Shown in pieces: positions 33,601 through 43,864 of a stretch of 64,000 nt of DNA. Position 1 is the first letter of the stretch. Each line of letters begins with the position of its first letter. The DNA is from Asticcacaulis sp. Lineage in GTDB: Bacteria > Pseudomonadota > Alphaproteobacteria > Caulobacterales > Caulobacteraceae. Made by a program: the position numbers and the translations under genes. Below the pieces are notes generated by a model that was given only the letters and a program-made list of their open reading frames with translations, did not search any database and was not told the origin of the DNA. Location: assembly GCF_027484505.1 (NCBI RefSeq), contig NZ_JAIXSV010000057.1, positions 1 to 64,000 on the forward strand. The letters run 5' to 3'.

Positions 33601-34326
33601 TTACTGCGCCGTATAGGCCTTGCCCGAACCGAGGAATATTTTGGTTGCCGCTTTGGCTGCCGCCTCGCCCTCCGCCCGGCGCGCCGCGTCGAGCGCTTCG
33701 GCGCGGTACTGCGCCGCCATCAGAGTCGTGATCTGCATTTGCTGCTTAGCCACCAAGGCCGAAAGCTGATTGGCGGCCTGCTGCGCCTGCAAGCCGCCGT
33801 CGGCGTTCTCCGAAGCTCGGACCAGGTCGTTGAGCGTGCCGGCATCGGCTTGAAGGGCTTCTGAGATTTGGGATTGGACCATCAGGGTTTGCTGGAAGGC
33901 GTCCATGGCGCTTTGCCAACGCACTTCAGCCTGACCGGCTAACCCCTTGCCAGTAATCGACAAATCGTAGCCTTGCGGAAACTGCGCTTTAAGTGCGGCT
34001 CGGGTTTCGGACAGGGTAAAGGCAATGCCCTTGGCCTCCTTCATCAGGTCGTTGATGGCGGCGATGTCCTTGTTGAGCTTTAGCAGGGCAGAGACATCGA
34101 GCCGCTTTAGCTGGGTCGCCATATCGCGGATCATCTGAGCTTCATTCTGAAGCGACTGGATCTGGTTGTTGATGGTCTGAAGCGCACGCGTCGCCTGAAG
34201 GATATTCTGGGCGTAGTTGGTCGGATCGAACACCGCGAGTTGGGCCGAGGCCGGGACCGCGAGCCCTGCGAGCGAGGCGGTCATCATCAGGGCCATGGCG
34301 AAGCGGCGGATGGTTTTGGAAGGCAT
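33601..34326 (-). CDS. trbJ: TrbJ, VirB5-like pilus-associated protein
   Basis: The 241-residue protein has a signal peptide cleaved near ASA-QL (residue 28) and the family start 'VFDPTNYAQNILQATRALQT'. The rest is long amphipathic helices with Gln-rich heptads, like TrbJ and VirB5. It is exported to help pilus formation or surface contact. The usual neighbour trbK, encoding the entry-exclusion lipoprotein, does not follow. Confidence 0.9.
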   Translation of the reverse strand: MPSKTIRRFAMALMMTASLAGLAVPASAQLAVFDPTNYAQNILQATRALQTINNQIQSLQNEAQMIRDMATQLKRLDVSALLKLNKDIAAINDLMKEAKGIAFTLSETRAALKAQFPQGYDLSITGKGLAGQAEVRWQSAMDAFQQTLMVQSQISEALQADAGTLNDLVRASENADGGLQAQQAANQLSALVAKQQMQITTLMAAQYRAEALDAARRAEGEAAAKAATKIFLGSGKAYTAQ

Positions 34327-34420
34327 CGGAGTCTCCGATTTTGGACAAAGGAAGGGCGTGACCTGCGAGGACAGGCCTGAAATTGCGTTGGGAGGGTGGA
34401 TGGGCGTTTGACCGGCGCGC

Positions 34421-36841
34421 TTACGGTGGCTTCAGGAGACCGGCTGCCCACGGCAGCCCCCTCGCCTCCAGAAAGGCCGGCGCGAAGCCGCCCGGACCAG
34501 CCGCATCCAACACAGTATCAATCAGGCGTTGATCGTCTGGGGACGCCGCCGCACAGAGTGCCAGGGCCAGCGTCCCGAGGTTCAGATCGAACAGACGGTT
34601 GCCGCGCCGGGACTGCAGATAATATTGGCGTTTCGGGATGGCCTGCGCGATCAGTTCGACCTGCCGGTCGTTCAGGCCCATGCGCTGATAGGCCGCCTGA
34701 GATAGGGGCTCGACCGCGCGCTCATTGGGCAGAAAGAGGCGTTGCGGGCAGGATTCGATAATGGCCGGCGCAATGGCGCTATCGGCGATGTCGGCTAGGG
34801 ACTGGGTGGCAAAGACGACACTGACGTTTTTCTTGCGCAGGACCTTCAGCCATTCACGTATGCGCGCCGCAAATTGCGGGTTGTCGAGGAAGACCCAGGC
34901 CTCATCCAGAATGAGCAGCGTCGGCCGCCCATCGAACCGGGCTTCGAGCCGATGGAAGAGGTAGGTCAGGACGGGTGATACGAGGCCCGTATCGCCCATC
35001 AGGTCTTCCGTCTCAAAGCAATGGATGTGCGCGAGATCGAGACCGTCAGTATCGGCGTCGAGACACTGACCATAGGCCCCCTCAAGGGTGTATGGGGCAA
35101 GCGCCTGCTTCAGGGCGTTCGATGACAGTAGGACGGTGAACCCCGTCAAGGTCCGCTCCGGCACGGGCGCCATCGCCAGATTGTTCAGCGCCGTCCAGAG
35201 TGTGGCCTTGATGTCCGGCGTCGGCTCGACTTTCTCGTTGATCAGAAGGCTTAATATCCACTCCAGTGCCCAGGCCCGTTCGTCCGGATCATCGATCGCG
35301 GCCAGCGGTTGAAACGAGAGGTCTGCGGCCCGGCCCAGGGCGTGGTGCCGGCCGCCCATGGCGAGCGTCGCGGCGCGCGCCGAACCGCCCTTGTCGAAGA
35401 TGAAGGTCTGCGCGTCTGTGTAGCGCTGGAACTGAAGGGCCAGAAAAGCTAGCAACACTGACTTACCGGCGCCGGTAGGTCCTAAGACCATCATGTGCCC
35501 GACGTCACCGACATGGGTTGATAGCCGAAACGGCGTCGCGCCCGAACTGACTGCGTGCAGCAGTGGCGGCCCATCGAGGTGGGGGTTGCGTTCTGGCCCG
35601 GCCCATACCGCCGATAACGGCATGAGGTGTACCAGATTGAGGGAGTGGATCAGGGGCTGGCGCACATTGGCGTAGAGGTGACCGGGCAACGAGCCCAGCC
35701 ACGCCTCCACTGCGTTGAGCGTTTCGCGGAATGTCGTGAAGCCCAGGCTGTTGATGGCCTGCTCTACAGCCCGCAGCTTTTCGTCCGCCAGATGAGGATC
35801 GGTATCGAAGATAGAGATGGTCGTTGTCAGGTAACCGAAGCTGACGTGATCGCCACCAAGCGCCTGAAGGGCGGCATCGGCGTCGGCCACCTTGTTGTCG
35901 GCGTCGGTGTCGGTGAGCGCCGTAGCCTGGCTATACATCACCTCGCGGAGCATGGCCGTGAGGGACTTGCGCTTATTGAACCACTGCCGACGCACCTTGG
36001 TCAGTGTTTTGACGGCGGTTTCCTTGTCCAGCGCGATAAAGCGGGTTGTCCAGCGATAACCGAAGGCGAGATGGTTCAGCGCGTCCAACAGGCCTGGATG
36101 GGTGTGGTTTGGGAAACCGAGCACGGTGACTGTGCGGATATGCTGATCGCCGAGCCGGGGCGACATGCCCCCTGTTAAAGGCGTATCGACGAGAATGGCG
36201 TCGAGATAGACCGGGATCTCGGGCACGGCCACGGGATGGGATTTGGCGGAGACGGTGCTGTGCAGATAAGTCAGGGTTTCGGCATCGGACAGGGGCTCGA
36301 CCAGGGGCATGACACCCGCCAACAGATCGATGGCGCTGTTGGTGCGATTGGCGAACATCTGAAGCTCGCGCTTCCAGTCCCGGCGCGCCTCGCTTCCCGG
36401 CGGTGCGTCCGGCGTCTCGATCAGGGCCTGGCTGGCGCGCGACAGGGCGTCGGCCGGCGGCATGAACACGAAGGTCAGGTAATAGCGGCTCTCGAAGTGC
36501 TCGGCCGCCTCCCCTTCGAAAGCGGCGCGGCGTTCTTCATCGATGAGACGCGCAATCCCGGTCTCGGCGCCGGGGGCAGGATACTGCATGGCGGGGGCGC
36601 GGCAGGCTTCAAAGAACAGCGCCCAGCCGGTTCCGAAACGGCGCAGGACGTTGTTGACGCGGGCAGTGACGCTGACCAGTTCTGAGGGTGTCGCGCTTTC
36701 CAGATCCGGACCTTGATAGCGGACGGTGCGTTGGAAACTGCCATCCTTGTTGAGGATGACGCCCGGCGCGACCAGCGCCACCCAGGGCAGGTGATCCGAC
36801 AGGCGATCGGCGGTCTGGCGGTACTGACGTAAATTCAGCAT
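34421..36841 (-). CDS. trbE: TrbE, VirB4-like conjugation ATPase
   Basis: From the ATG at 36841 the protein is about 806 residues, beginning 'MLNLRQYRQTADRLSDHLPW', the normal TrbE start; longer upstream frames overlap trbD. It contains the CagE/VirB4 N-terminal domain, Walker A 'LGPTGAGKSVLLAF', Walker B 'TLLILDEAWVFLD' and 'FATQSLADI' of the C-terminal ATPase. It is a hexameric inner-membrane ATPase that powers pilus and channel assembly. It overlaps trbD by 7 bases. No odd residue changes were noticed. Confidence 0.93.
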   Translation of the reverse strand: MLNLRQYRQTADRLSDHLPWVALVAPGVILNKDGSFQRTVRYQGPDLESATPSELVSVTARVNNVLRRFGTGWALFFEACRAPAMQYPAPGAETGIARLIDEERRAAFEGEAAEHFESRYYLTFVFMPPADALSRASQALIETPDAPPGSEARRDWKRELQMFANRTNSAIDLLAGVMPLVEPLSDAETLTYLHSTVSAKSHPVAVPEIPVYLDAILVDTPLTGGMSPRLGDQHIRTVTVLGFPNHTHPGLLDALNHLAFGYRWTTRFIALDKETAVKTLTKVRRQWFNKRKSLTAMLREVMYSQATALTDTDADNKVADADAALQALGGDHVSFGYLTTTISIFDTDPHLADEKLRAVEQAINSLGFTTFRETLNAVEAWLGSLPGHLYANVRQPLIHSLNLVHLMPLSAVWAGPERNPHLDGPPLLHAVSSGATPFRLSTHVGDVGHMMVLGPTGAGKSVLLAFLALQFQRYTDAQTFIFDKGGSARAATLAMGGRHHALGRAADLSFQPLAAIDDPDERAWALEWILSLLINEKVEPTPDIKATLWTALNNLAMAPVPERTLTGFTVLLSSNALKQALAPYTLEGAYGQCLDADTDGLDLAHIHCFETEDLMGDTGLVSPVLTYLFHRLEARFDGRPTLLILDEAWVFLDNPQFAARIREWLKVLRKKNVSVVFATQSLADIADSAIAPAIIESCPQRLFLPNERAVEPLSQAAYQRMGLNDRQVELIAQAIPKRQYYLQSRRGNRLFDLNLGTLALALCAAASPDDQRLIDTVLDAAGPGGFAPAFLEARGLPWAAGLLKPP

Positions 36842-37098
36842 GCGAAATAGCCTTTCTGGCGAAGATGACGCAGGAGGACCGGCACGAAATCCGGATCGTA
36901 GCGAGCGGCGAAGACGGCCAGGGTGTGCCCGGCCAGCCAGAGACCGAGACCGGGCAGCCACATTTGCAGGCCGAGGCCTAAGGCGGCGGCCACGGTTCCG
37001 TTGGCAATGGCCAGGGTCCGTGGCGCGCCACCCAGCAGCAGGGGTTGCGTGAGGGATGGGTGCAGGGGGACATCGAACCCCTCGACGCGAGCAGTCAT
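36835..37098 (-). CDS. trbD: TrbD, VirB3-like membrane protein
   Basis: An 87-residue protein with 'FDVPLHPSLTQPLLLGGAPR' at its start, the TrbD/VirB3 signature, and two membrane helices (about 30-48 and 50-66). It helps the VirB4-type ATPase dock to the channel. The start abuts the trbC stop, and the end overlaps trbE. Confidence 0.92.
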   Translation of the reverse strand: MTARVEGFDVPLHPSLTQPLLLGGAPRTLAIANGTVAAALGLGLQMWLPGLGLWLAGHTLAVFAARYDPDFVPVLLRHLRQKGYFAC

Positions 37099-37457
37099 CA
37101 GATGACGGCCCCCCCACCGAAGCTGAAGAAGGTCAGGAAGAAGCTGGAGGCGGCAAACGCGATCGACAGACCGAAGACGATCTGCACGAGCTTGCGGAAG
37201 CCGCCGGAGGTTTCGCCGAAGGCCAGTGTCAGGCCCGTGACGATGATCACCATGACGGCGATGATTTTGGCCACGGGACCCTGTACGGAATCAAGGATCT
37301 GCTGAAGGGGCGCCTCCCACGGCATGCCGGAGCCGGCCGCCTGGGCTGCGGTGGTCAGGCCGATCGCGAGGCCACACAAAGCCAGAGCGGCGGCCGAAGT
37401 GACTATGGTGCGCGACCGGCGCGCGGGCGCGAACCGAAGGGTTGGATCTTGAAACAT
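37098..37457 (-). CDS. trbC: TrbC, VirB2-like pilin
   Basis: A 119-residue prepilin: basic N-terminus, long signal (cleavage near AQA-AG, about residue 41), then 'MPWEAPLQQILDSVQGPVAK' and two hydrophobic helices, as in conjugative pilins. Mature pilin would be about 75 residues and could be cyclised by the TraF-type peptidase at 60284-60811. Directly abuts trbB. Confidence 0.9.
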   Translation of the reverse strand: MFQDPTLRFAPARRSRTIVTSAAALALCGLAIGLTTAAQAAGSGMPWEAPLQQILDSVQGPVAKIIAVMVIIVTGLTLAFGETSGGFRKLVQIVFGLSIAFAASSFFLTFFSFGGGAVI

Positions 37458-38483
37458 CTATGTCTCCATAAGGGTTGAATGCGCGGTACCAGGGTCTTCC
37501 CCGTGCGTGAGCATCGGGCGAAGGACGTAGCCGCCCCGATCATCGAGGCCTTCGACCCCGGCGATGTCGGCGACATGGCGGGGCGCGCCTGACAGCGGAT
37601 CGGCCCCACGTATGAACACGATGAGATCGACCGCTTCGGCGATCAGCGCCGCTGGCACATGGACGACGGCCTCCTGAATGAGCTGCTCCAACCGGAACAG
37701 CGCGCCTTTGGCGGAGTTGGCGTGTAGGGTGGCGATGCCGCCGGGATGGCCGGTGTTCCAGGCCTTCAGGAGATCGAGCGCCTCAGCCCCCCTCACCTCG
37801 CCGACGATGATGCGGTCCGGTCGCAGACGCAGGGTCGAGCGCACCAGGTCCCCCATTGTGACGTGGCCGGGCCGTGTGCGCAGTTCGACGACATCTTCGG
37901 CGGCACAGCGCAGTTCGCGCGTGTCCTCGATCAGGACCACCCGGTCACCACGGGTTGCGACCTCGGCCAGCAGGGCATTGGTGAGCGTGGTCTTGCCCGA
38001 ACTGGTGCCGCCCACCACCAGAATATTGCGCCGTTCGACGACGGCGCGCCGCAGGACACCGGCCTGGCTTTGCGTCATAACGCCCGAAGACACATAGTCG
38101 TTCAAATCAAAGAGCCGATAGGCCGGCTTGCGGATGGAAAAGCAGGGCCCACGCGCCACCGGCGGCAATAGGCCTTCAAAGCGCTCACCGCCGGTACCAT
38201 TGGCGGCCATGGGCAGTTCTGCGCTAACGATCGGGGCGTCCGGGTGGAGTTCGGTGCGGACATGGCTGGCCACGAGCCGGATGATGCGTTCGGCGTCGGC
38301 TGACGGTAGAACGACCTCGCTCAACACCCGGCCTTCGCCCGCCCGATCGAACCGAACGGCGCCATCGGGATTGACGAGGATTTCGAACACGGCGGGATCG
38401 GCAAGCGCCGCCGCCAGGCCCTCGCCCATGGCGGTGCGCAACATGCCGCGCAGTCTCTGATGCGGGATCGAGAGCGTATGCAT
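37458..38483 (-). CDS. trbB: TrbB, VirB11-like traffic ATPase
   Basis: The 341-residue product has the VirB11 layout: N-terminal domain, Walker A 'VVGGTSSGKTTLTNALLAE' (about 159-177), Asp box 'RVVLIEDTRELRC', and Walker B/His region 'PDRIIVGEVRGAEALDLLKA' and 'TGHPGGIATLHANSA'. It forms a hexameric ring that switches the system between pilus building and DNA transfer. It overlaps the CopG-type gene by one base. Confidence 0.94.
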   Translation of the reverse strand: MHTLSIPHQRLRGMLRTAMGEGLAAALADPAVFEILVNPDGAVRFDRAGEGRVLSEVVLPSADAERIIRLVASHVRTELHPDAPIVSAELPMAANGTGGERFEGLLPPVARGPCFSIRKPAYRLFDLNDYVSSGVMTQSQAGVLRRAVVERRNILVVGGTSSGKTTLTNALLAEVATRGDRVVLIEDTRELRCAAEDVVELRTRPGHVTMGDLVRSTLRLRPDRIIVGEVRGAEALDLLKAWNTGHPGGIATLHANSAKGALFRLEQLIQEAVVHVPAALIAEAVDLIVFIRGADPLSGAPRHVADIAGVEGLDDRGGYVLRPMLTHGEDPGTAHSTLMET

Positions 38484-38890
38484 CAGGCGTCATCCCCAAC
38501 AGGCTGCGGATTTAGTGAAAGCTGACCTGTCGCTATGTGGCGGCCGACCTGAGCAACGAACGCTTCGTAGCGATCTCGTGCGATCGCACGGGTACCGGCA
38601 TCGGCTTCCGGCAGGTGTGCATCACGTAATAGCGTGAGGCGGATGAACAGGGCGAGGCTTTCGAGGAGGATGAGTTGGTCCCGCTCCATGCGATTGAGTT
38701 GGGCGGACAGGCGATTGAGGCGCTGCCCGAAATGGTCGTCGAGTTCATTGGTCGCGCGCCGATCGAGCCAGGCGGTCAGGGCATCCCGCAAGACGGCCGA
38801 TTTGTTCATGCCCGGTCGCGTGGCCAGGGCTTCGAAACGCTGACTGACATCGGGGTCGAGAAAGAGTTGATAGCGGACACGAGCAGACAT
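38483..38890 (-). CDS. CopG-family ribbon-helix-helix protein
   Basis: A 135-residue protein with an N-terminal ribbon-helix-helix ('VRYQLFLDPDVSQRFEAL', 'NKSAVLRDALTAWLDRR') and a helical tail. CopG-like proteins in this position, between traG and trbB, are standard in Trb-type elements and probably control the operon or assist the relaxosome. It lies 9 bases after traG and its end touches the trbB start. Confidence 0.88.
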   Translation of the reverse strand: MSARVRYQLFLDPDVSQRFEALATRPGMNKSAVLRDALTAWLDRRATNELDDHFGQRLNRLSAQLNRMERDQLILLESLALFIRLTLLRDAHLPEADAGTRAIARDRYEAFVAQVGRHIATGQLSLNPQPVGDDA

Positions 38891-38899
38891 CGGTGCCTC

Positions 38900-40957
38900 C
38901 TAAAAGCTCGGGAACAGATCGATCGTCTGTCCCGGCTTGTGTTGGGCTTTGGCTTCGATCTGCAGGAGGTCGGCGCGGGCGACCGCCGCGGCGGTCCGCA
39001 GTCCATCCATGGCGCGCCTGTCGGACGCCACATCGCTGTCGTCGTCGCCCCGCACCTCAACCTCACCCTGATCAAGAGGCATGGGCGGCCCCTTGGGTTC
39101 AGGCACCACTGGATGACGATCCTTCGCCAGTCCGCCCTCTTCACTTACCTCGGCACCGGCATCGCCCAGAGCGGCCACGAGCCTCTGATCGGTATCGCGG
39201 ACGTGGCCTTCCCAATCATTAGGGCGCGCGGGCGGGCAGTCGCCGAAGCGACCCGCTGCCAGCGCCGGCGCTGGCACCTGACGACCGGTGAAGTTCCGGT
39301 CCTCGTAGTAGCGCAGCTTCTTGGCGCGGATCGGGGCCAGACCCGACACCAGCACCAACTCATCGGTCGATGGCAATTGCATCACCTCGCCAGGCGTCAA
39401 CAGCGGGCGGGCGGTCTCCTGACGTGAGACCATGACGTGGGAGAGCCAGGGTGCAAGGCGATGACCGGCGTAATTGCGCTGGGCGCGCTGTTCGGTCGCG
39501 GTGCCCAAAGCGTCGGAAATGCGCTTAGCCGTGCGTTCATCGTTCGAAGAGAAGGCGATACGGACGTGGCAGTTGTCGAGAATCGAATTGTTGTCGCCGT
39601 AGGCTTTGGAGATTTGGTTCAGGGATTGGGCGATCAGATAGGCCCGCAGCCCATAGCCCGCCATGAAGGCCAGGGCCGACTCGAAGAAGTCCAACCGGCC
39701 CAAGGCGGGGAATTCGTCAAGCATCATCAAGAGTTGATGCCGGTTGCGCTTGGCCGGATCGCCTTCCAGTCGCTCCGTTAGGCGGCGGCCGATCTGGTTC
39801 AGCACGAGACGGACCAAAGGCTTGGTGCGCGAGATGTCGGACGGGGGAATAACCAGATAGAGGGAGACGGGGCTTTTCGCGTTGACCAGATCAGCGATCC
39901 GCCAATCGCAGGTCGACGTCGTCGCCGCCACGACGGGATCGTAATATAGGCCCAGGAACGACATGGCCGTGGATAGGACGCCCGACCGCTCATTCGGGGA
40001 CTTGTTCAGGAGTTCCCGCGCCGCTGATGCGACGACGGGATGGACCAGAGGCACCTCCCCTTCCCCACCGAGGTGGTTCGTGGCAAGCATGCGGTGAAGG
40101 GTGTCGGTCAGGCTGCGCTGAGGATCCGACAGGAAGGTGGCGACACGCGCCAAGGTCTTCTCTTCTTCGGCGTAGAGAACGTGAAGAATGGCTCCCACCA
40201 AAAGGGAATGGCTGGTTTTTTCCCAGTGAGAGCGATGCTCCAATGAGCCTTCGGGATCGACCAGGATGTCGGCGATATTCTGGACGTCGCGCACCTCGTT
40301 GACGCCCTTGCGGACTTCCAAAAGGGGATTGTAGCGAGCGGAGCGCAGGTCGGTGGGGTTGAACAGGACGGCGTGGGAGAAACGCGCGCGCCAGCCGGCG
40401 GTCAGGTCCCAGTTTTCGCCCTTGATGTCGTGCACGATGACAGAGCCGGTCCACGACAACAGGGTCGGCACGACCAGCCCCACGCCCTTCCCGGAACGGG
40501 TCGGTGCAAAGGCCATGACATGCTCAGGTCCGTCGTGGCGCAGGTAGTCCGGCCCAAGACGGCCGAGGAAGACGCCGCGATCACGCAAGAGACCGGCCCG
40601 AGCGACCTCAGGAACGGACGCCCAGCGTGCGGAGCCATACGTAGTCACCAAACGCGATTGGCGGGCCCGCCACAATGACCCCGCCACCGCCACGCTACAG
40701 CACATAAGGCCGCACGACGCCGCCAAGAGGCCGCAGCGGTGAAACACCTGCGGCGCATAGGCTTCGAAATGGAACCACCAGACAAAGAGCTGCCACGGCC
40801 GATAGACGCGACCGCCAAAGGTCCAGAACCACGGCTGGCCCAATTGCGCCTGATAGCCCAGCTGATGGGCCGCCCATTGCGTCGAGGCCCAGACCCCAAG
40901 GACTATAATCCCGAGGACGGTGAGTATTTGGCCAATGAGGAGTTTGGTGGGGGTCAC
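38900..40957 (-). CDS. traG: TraG, VirD4-like coupling protein
   Basis: I chose the GTG at 40957 (685 residues): the family begins with 'TPTKLLIGQILTVLGI' membrane helix and a GAGAG ribosome site precedes it. The N-terminus has two or three membrane helices, then Walker A 'APTRSGKGVGLVVPTLL', Walker B 'LLMMLDEFPALGRLD' and the 'YLIAQSLNQI' segment. It brings the relaxase-DNA complex to the mating channel. It is the first gene of the trb operon; the 150 bases upstream to the cargo genes must contain the operon promoter, though none was clear by eye. Confidence 0.94.
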   Translation of the reverse strand: MTPTKLLIGQILTVLGIIVLGVWASTQWAAHQLGYQAQLGQPWFWTFGGRVYRPWQLFVWWFHFEAYAPQVFHRCGLLAASCGLMCCSVAVAGSLWRARQSRLVTTYGSARWASVPEVARAGLLRDRGVFLGRLGPDYLRHDGPEHVMAFAPTRSGKGVGLVVPTLLSWTGSVIVHDIKGENWDLTAGWRARFSHAVLFNPTDLRSARYNPLLEVRKGVNEVRDVQNIADILVDPEGSLEHRSHWEKTSHSLLVGAILHVLYAEEEKTLARVATFLSDPQRSLTDTLHRMLATNHLGGEGEVPLVHPVVASAARELLNKSPNERSGVLSTAMSFLGLYYDPVVAATTSTCDWRIADLVNAKSPVSLYLVIPPSDISRTKPLVRLVLNQIGRRLTERLEGDPAKRNRHQLLMMLDEFPALGRLDFFESALAFMAGYGLRAYLIAQSLNQISKAYGDNNSILDNCHVRIAFSSNDERTAKRISDALGTATEQRAQRNYAGHRLAPWLSHVMVSRQETARPLLTPGEVMQLPSTDELVLVSGLAPIRAKKLRYYEDRNFTGRQVPAPALAAGRFGDCPPARPNDWEGHVRDTDQRLVAALGDAGAEVSEEGGLAKDRHPVVPEPKGPPMPLDQGEVEVRGDDDSDVASDRRAMDGLRTAAAVARADLLQIEAKAQHKPGQTIDLFPSF

Positions 40958-41113
40958 GATGCTGTCTCTCGAGCCCGCCAGCGCGGCGGGTCTAGGATCC
41001 AAGCATCCTCGATCCCCTATGAAACAGACATTGCCGTTTCGTACGCTCTTGGTACCGTTTTGCCGAATCTCGCAGACCCTTTATGGTCTGAAGGACCTAG
41101 ACACTGCCTTTTC

Positions 41114-43864
41114 TCACCTCACTCCATCAGGTCGGTCCGGATCGTCGACCGGAGTTATGATGCGCAACACGGGTGACGTATCTGTTTCAATCCCCTGCCG
41201 CCACCTTGTTTGCATAGTCCCGTGATAAGGGTCCTCAGGGTCTGGAGTGAACGTGAGATTGATAGTAATATTTGCGCTACTAGATCTAGTGACTTTTAAT
41301 TGCTTAAATGCCTCTCTTGCCACGACCCACACACCACCCAAATTGCTGCCTGTGGCAAATACAGGGATAGATGAAATGTTGTAAGTATTTCCGTTTTGCG
41401 AGCGGTGCTGTGGTCGTTCGACTACGATGCCCGCCGGCAATACAAGGTTGGGGCGGTATGTCGCGTTCGACCATTCGCGCACCCATTCAGACACTTCTCC
41501 TGAACCAATGAGGATGACTGGTGTTAGTTTCCTAGCCCTAAGATTATCGGCGAACGTCAAAATAACTTGAGAGAGTTCCTCCCGGTCACCGACGGCTTTT
41601 ACCCCCTCAAGTCCTAACGCCTGCTTTTGCTCCAGAACTTGTCCTAAGGCTCGCGCTTTCGCGCGAGCCGCCGCCCAAGAGGCAAGTATCCCCTCAGAGC
41701 CTGTTACTTGATCGAGCTGTGGGTCAGTGATCACGCCTTTAGGGAAATTGCTCCAATCCTGAATACGGACTTCTTCCAAGTCTGCGACTGTGTAAACGAC
41801 CGGCCCAAACAATGCGCCAAGAAAGGTGTCATTTTCGTAGGCGAAGACGTCATCTGCAACCTTGCGTGCAAGTTCGACGAGCTTTTGGGTGGAGATCGGC
41901 GCATTTCGGATTCGTTCCGAACGATATGAGGCAATGCGTGATTCTAGGGTTGAAATTAGGCCCCTAAAAGCCGCCAAGCGATCTGCGAAGACCACTTGCT
42001 CCGCAGCGCCCAGAGGTGCCTCCAAAGGGACGTCAGGCGTAATTTCGCTCACGGGGGCGTCTGGCAGGGCGTGTTGGTGGAGAAAGTTAAACACGGGCGA
42101 TAGACCCGCGACGTCGATAGCGTCCAAATCAGCCGTAATCGCCGATAGTCGATCTTTAAGATGCAACGCCTCGCTGTCGTCTGTCAGCCACTGCGGCAGT
42201 CGCTCGAAGATAGATTGGAAATCAAGAGGCTGCCGCTCCATCCTCAGACTCCCCAAGATTAGATCAGAGGCGAGCGTTGCCCCCATCCCTCGTCCTGCAA
42301 ACGTATAAACTCGTCCCGCCAACATCGGCTCTCGGGTCAACTGTTCAAACTGTTCAGCCAAGCGCCAAAATCCGGGCACGGATCGATCAAGGGCCCATTC
42401 TCGTATCGAGTTTCGCCGAAGGAACGATGCAACGAAGTCTGCTTGATGAGAATAGAAGTGTTCGTCCGGCCCGTCGTCCCCTTCTCCGCCCACAGTACGG
42501 CTATCGATCAATTGTTTCGCCGCCTGCAACGAAAGGGTCGACCCAACCGCGTTGCCCAGACCAGCCCATTGAACGAGGAAGGCACTCAAGACAAAGCACG
42601 TGTCCTGCCACATGTTATACACGAGATTGGCGAACATGGACGTGACAGTAAAGTTCGGCCTTTGGAAGTCCGACAGCGCCATCATTTTGGCCTGAATTTC
42701 CTCCCACGACTGAGTTATGGCCTGAGGACCTAGTACTACCTTTTGGGATAAATTAAGATCAAAAAGGGACTGGTTTGCGGACATTGGCAGCGCGTTACCG
42801 CACCATCTCAGTAACGCGTCGATCCAATGTTCGGCGGCCACAAGATTGCCGGACAGCACAGCACGCGCGGCATATAAAGCGGTTTCTGAAAGTTGTTCGG
42901 CCAAGATCGGGTATATTTTGACTTTATCGGCCCATAACTCGCGCCGCTCGATTTCTGGCCGAATGTGGTACTGGAGAAGTGACTCCCATCCGCCAATGAA
43001 GTCCCTTAGTGCCTTGAAGTGCACACCAGCGACCGGTTCCAACAACACCGCCGGTTGGTTGGCACCGTGCTGCAAACGTTGCGTTTCCGCTGTTCGTTCC
43101 CACCAATCGTTAAGCCGATACCAAAGATATCCTTGATAATCGATTGTGGATGTTGCGCCCGTTAACGAGGGTAGCGCAAAAAGCGATGGCGCCACTCTGG
43201 TCGCCACAAAGGACAATTTGGCAAAATATTGAGGTTCTTGATCGAGAAGACGAACAGCCTCCTCAAACAAACGCCGATAACTAAAGTTCCACGCTCGTTC
43301 AACCGTTCCGTACTGGTTATCGTCATGAACAAGGCCATAATTCGTAGGTTTACCGGTCTCGTCAATGATTTCGCCAAACTGAAGAAGCTCAGCGTGTAAA
43401 CTCGTCATCTGCTCCAATATGTAATTGAACATCTGTAACTGACCAGACGACATGGCTTGCAATGCCTGTTCGGCAAGGATTCCCATCCCTTGTTGTGTCG
43501 ACAGAATAGAGTCTGGCCGTTTTGTTGATCGCCGAAACGTAAAAGCTCGGTACACACACATTTTTTCGAAGGACGTCAGGTCACCGCCGTGGTTAAGCAC
43601 TTTGGAAAGAACGACATTGCCTTCATAATATCGCCCGATGACCAAAGGAAACTGAAGGGTCGGCCGGGGCGCATAGAGGCCGCGACGGTCAGGGGGCAAT
43701 TCGTGCGAGTTTCGTGCATACCACCGTTCCGCCACCCAATCTAAAAGGGTGACATTCACATCCGTCAAAGTCATAGATCGGGATATACGTCGTGCTACCG
43801 TATACTGCCCAACCTCATTGCTGGGATAGACCCAAATGTGCGGCCGCTGACGAGATGGCTTCAT
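41114..43864 (-). CDS. Uncharacterised 916-residue protein, partner of a membrane protein
   Basis: I do not recognise the family. The protein is soluble (no signal, no membrane helix) and mostly helical. Visible features are a short N-terminal segment like a DNA-end or tail-associated protein ('HIWVYPSNEVGQYTVARRIS'), long helical stretches at 100-560, and a beta-rich end (about 790-916) with 'KLTPVILIGSGEVSEWVREW' and 'ANITINLTFTPDPEDPYHG'. No Walker or nuclease motif was seen. Its ATG overlaps the stop of the membrane-protein gene as ATGA, so the two are translated together and likely form one complex. The location in the ICE cargo between traG and the mutasome suggests a defence or entry-exclusion role, which is inference only. 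Confidence 0.5.
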   Translation of the reverse strand: MKPSRQRPHIWVYPSNEVGQYTVARRISRSMTLTDVNVTLLDWVAERWYARNSHELPPDRRGLYAPRPTLQFPLVIGRYYEGNVVLSKVLNHGGDLTSFEKMCVYRAFTFRRSTKRPDSILSTQQGMGILAEQALQAMSSGQLQMFNYILEQMTSLHAELLQFGEIIDETGKPTNYGLVHDDNQYGTVERAWNFSYRRLFEEAVRLLDQEPQYFAKLSFVATRVAPSLFALPSLTGATSTIDYQGYLWYRLNDWWERTAETQRLQHGANQPAVLLEPVAGVHFKALRDFIGGWESLLQYHIRPEIERRELWADKVKIYPILAEQLSETALYAARAVLSGNLVAAEHWIDALLRWCGNALPMSANQSLFDLNLSQKVVLGPQAITQSWEEIQAKMMALSDFQRPNFTVTSMFANLVYNMWQDTCFVLSAFLVQWAGLGNAVGSTLSLQAAKQLIDSRTVGGEGDDGPDEHFYSHQADFVASFLRRNSIREWALDRSVPGFWRLAEQFEQLTREPMLAGRVYTFAGRGMGATLASDLILGSLRMERQPLDFQSIFERLPQWLTDDSEALHLKDRLSAITADLDAIDVAGLSPVFNFLHQHALPDAPVSEITPDVPLEAPLGAAEQVVFADRLAAFRGLISTLESRIASYRSERIRNAPISTQKLVELARKVADDVFAYENDTFLGALFGPVVYTVADLEEVRIQDWSNFPKGVITDPQLDQVTGSEGILASWAAARAKARALGQVLEQKQALGLEGVKAVGDREELSQVILTFADNLRARKLTPVILIGSGEVSEWVREWSNATYRPNLVLPAGIVVERPQHRSQNGNTYNISSIPVFATGSNLGGVWVVAREAFKQLKVTRSSSANITINLTFTPDPEDPYHGTMQTRWRQGIETDTSPVLRIITPVDDPDRPDGVR

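Noticed and set aside
41003..41113. Possible oriT upstream of traG
   Set aside because: A short inverted repeat (AGACC/GGGTCT) occurs here, but no nick-site consensus for this relaxase type could be recognised, and the relaxase is 16 kb away.
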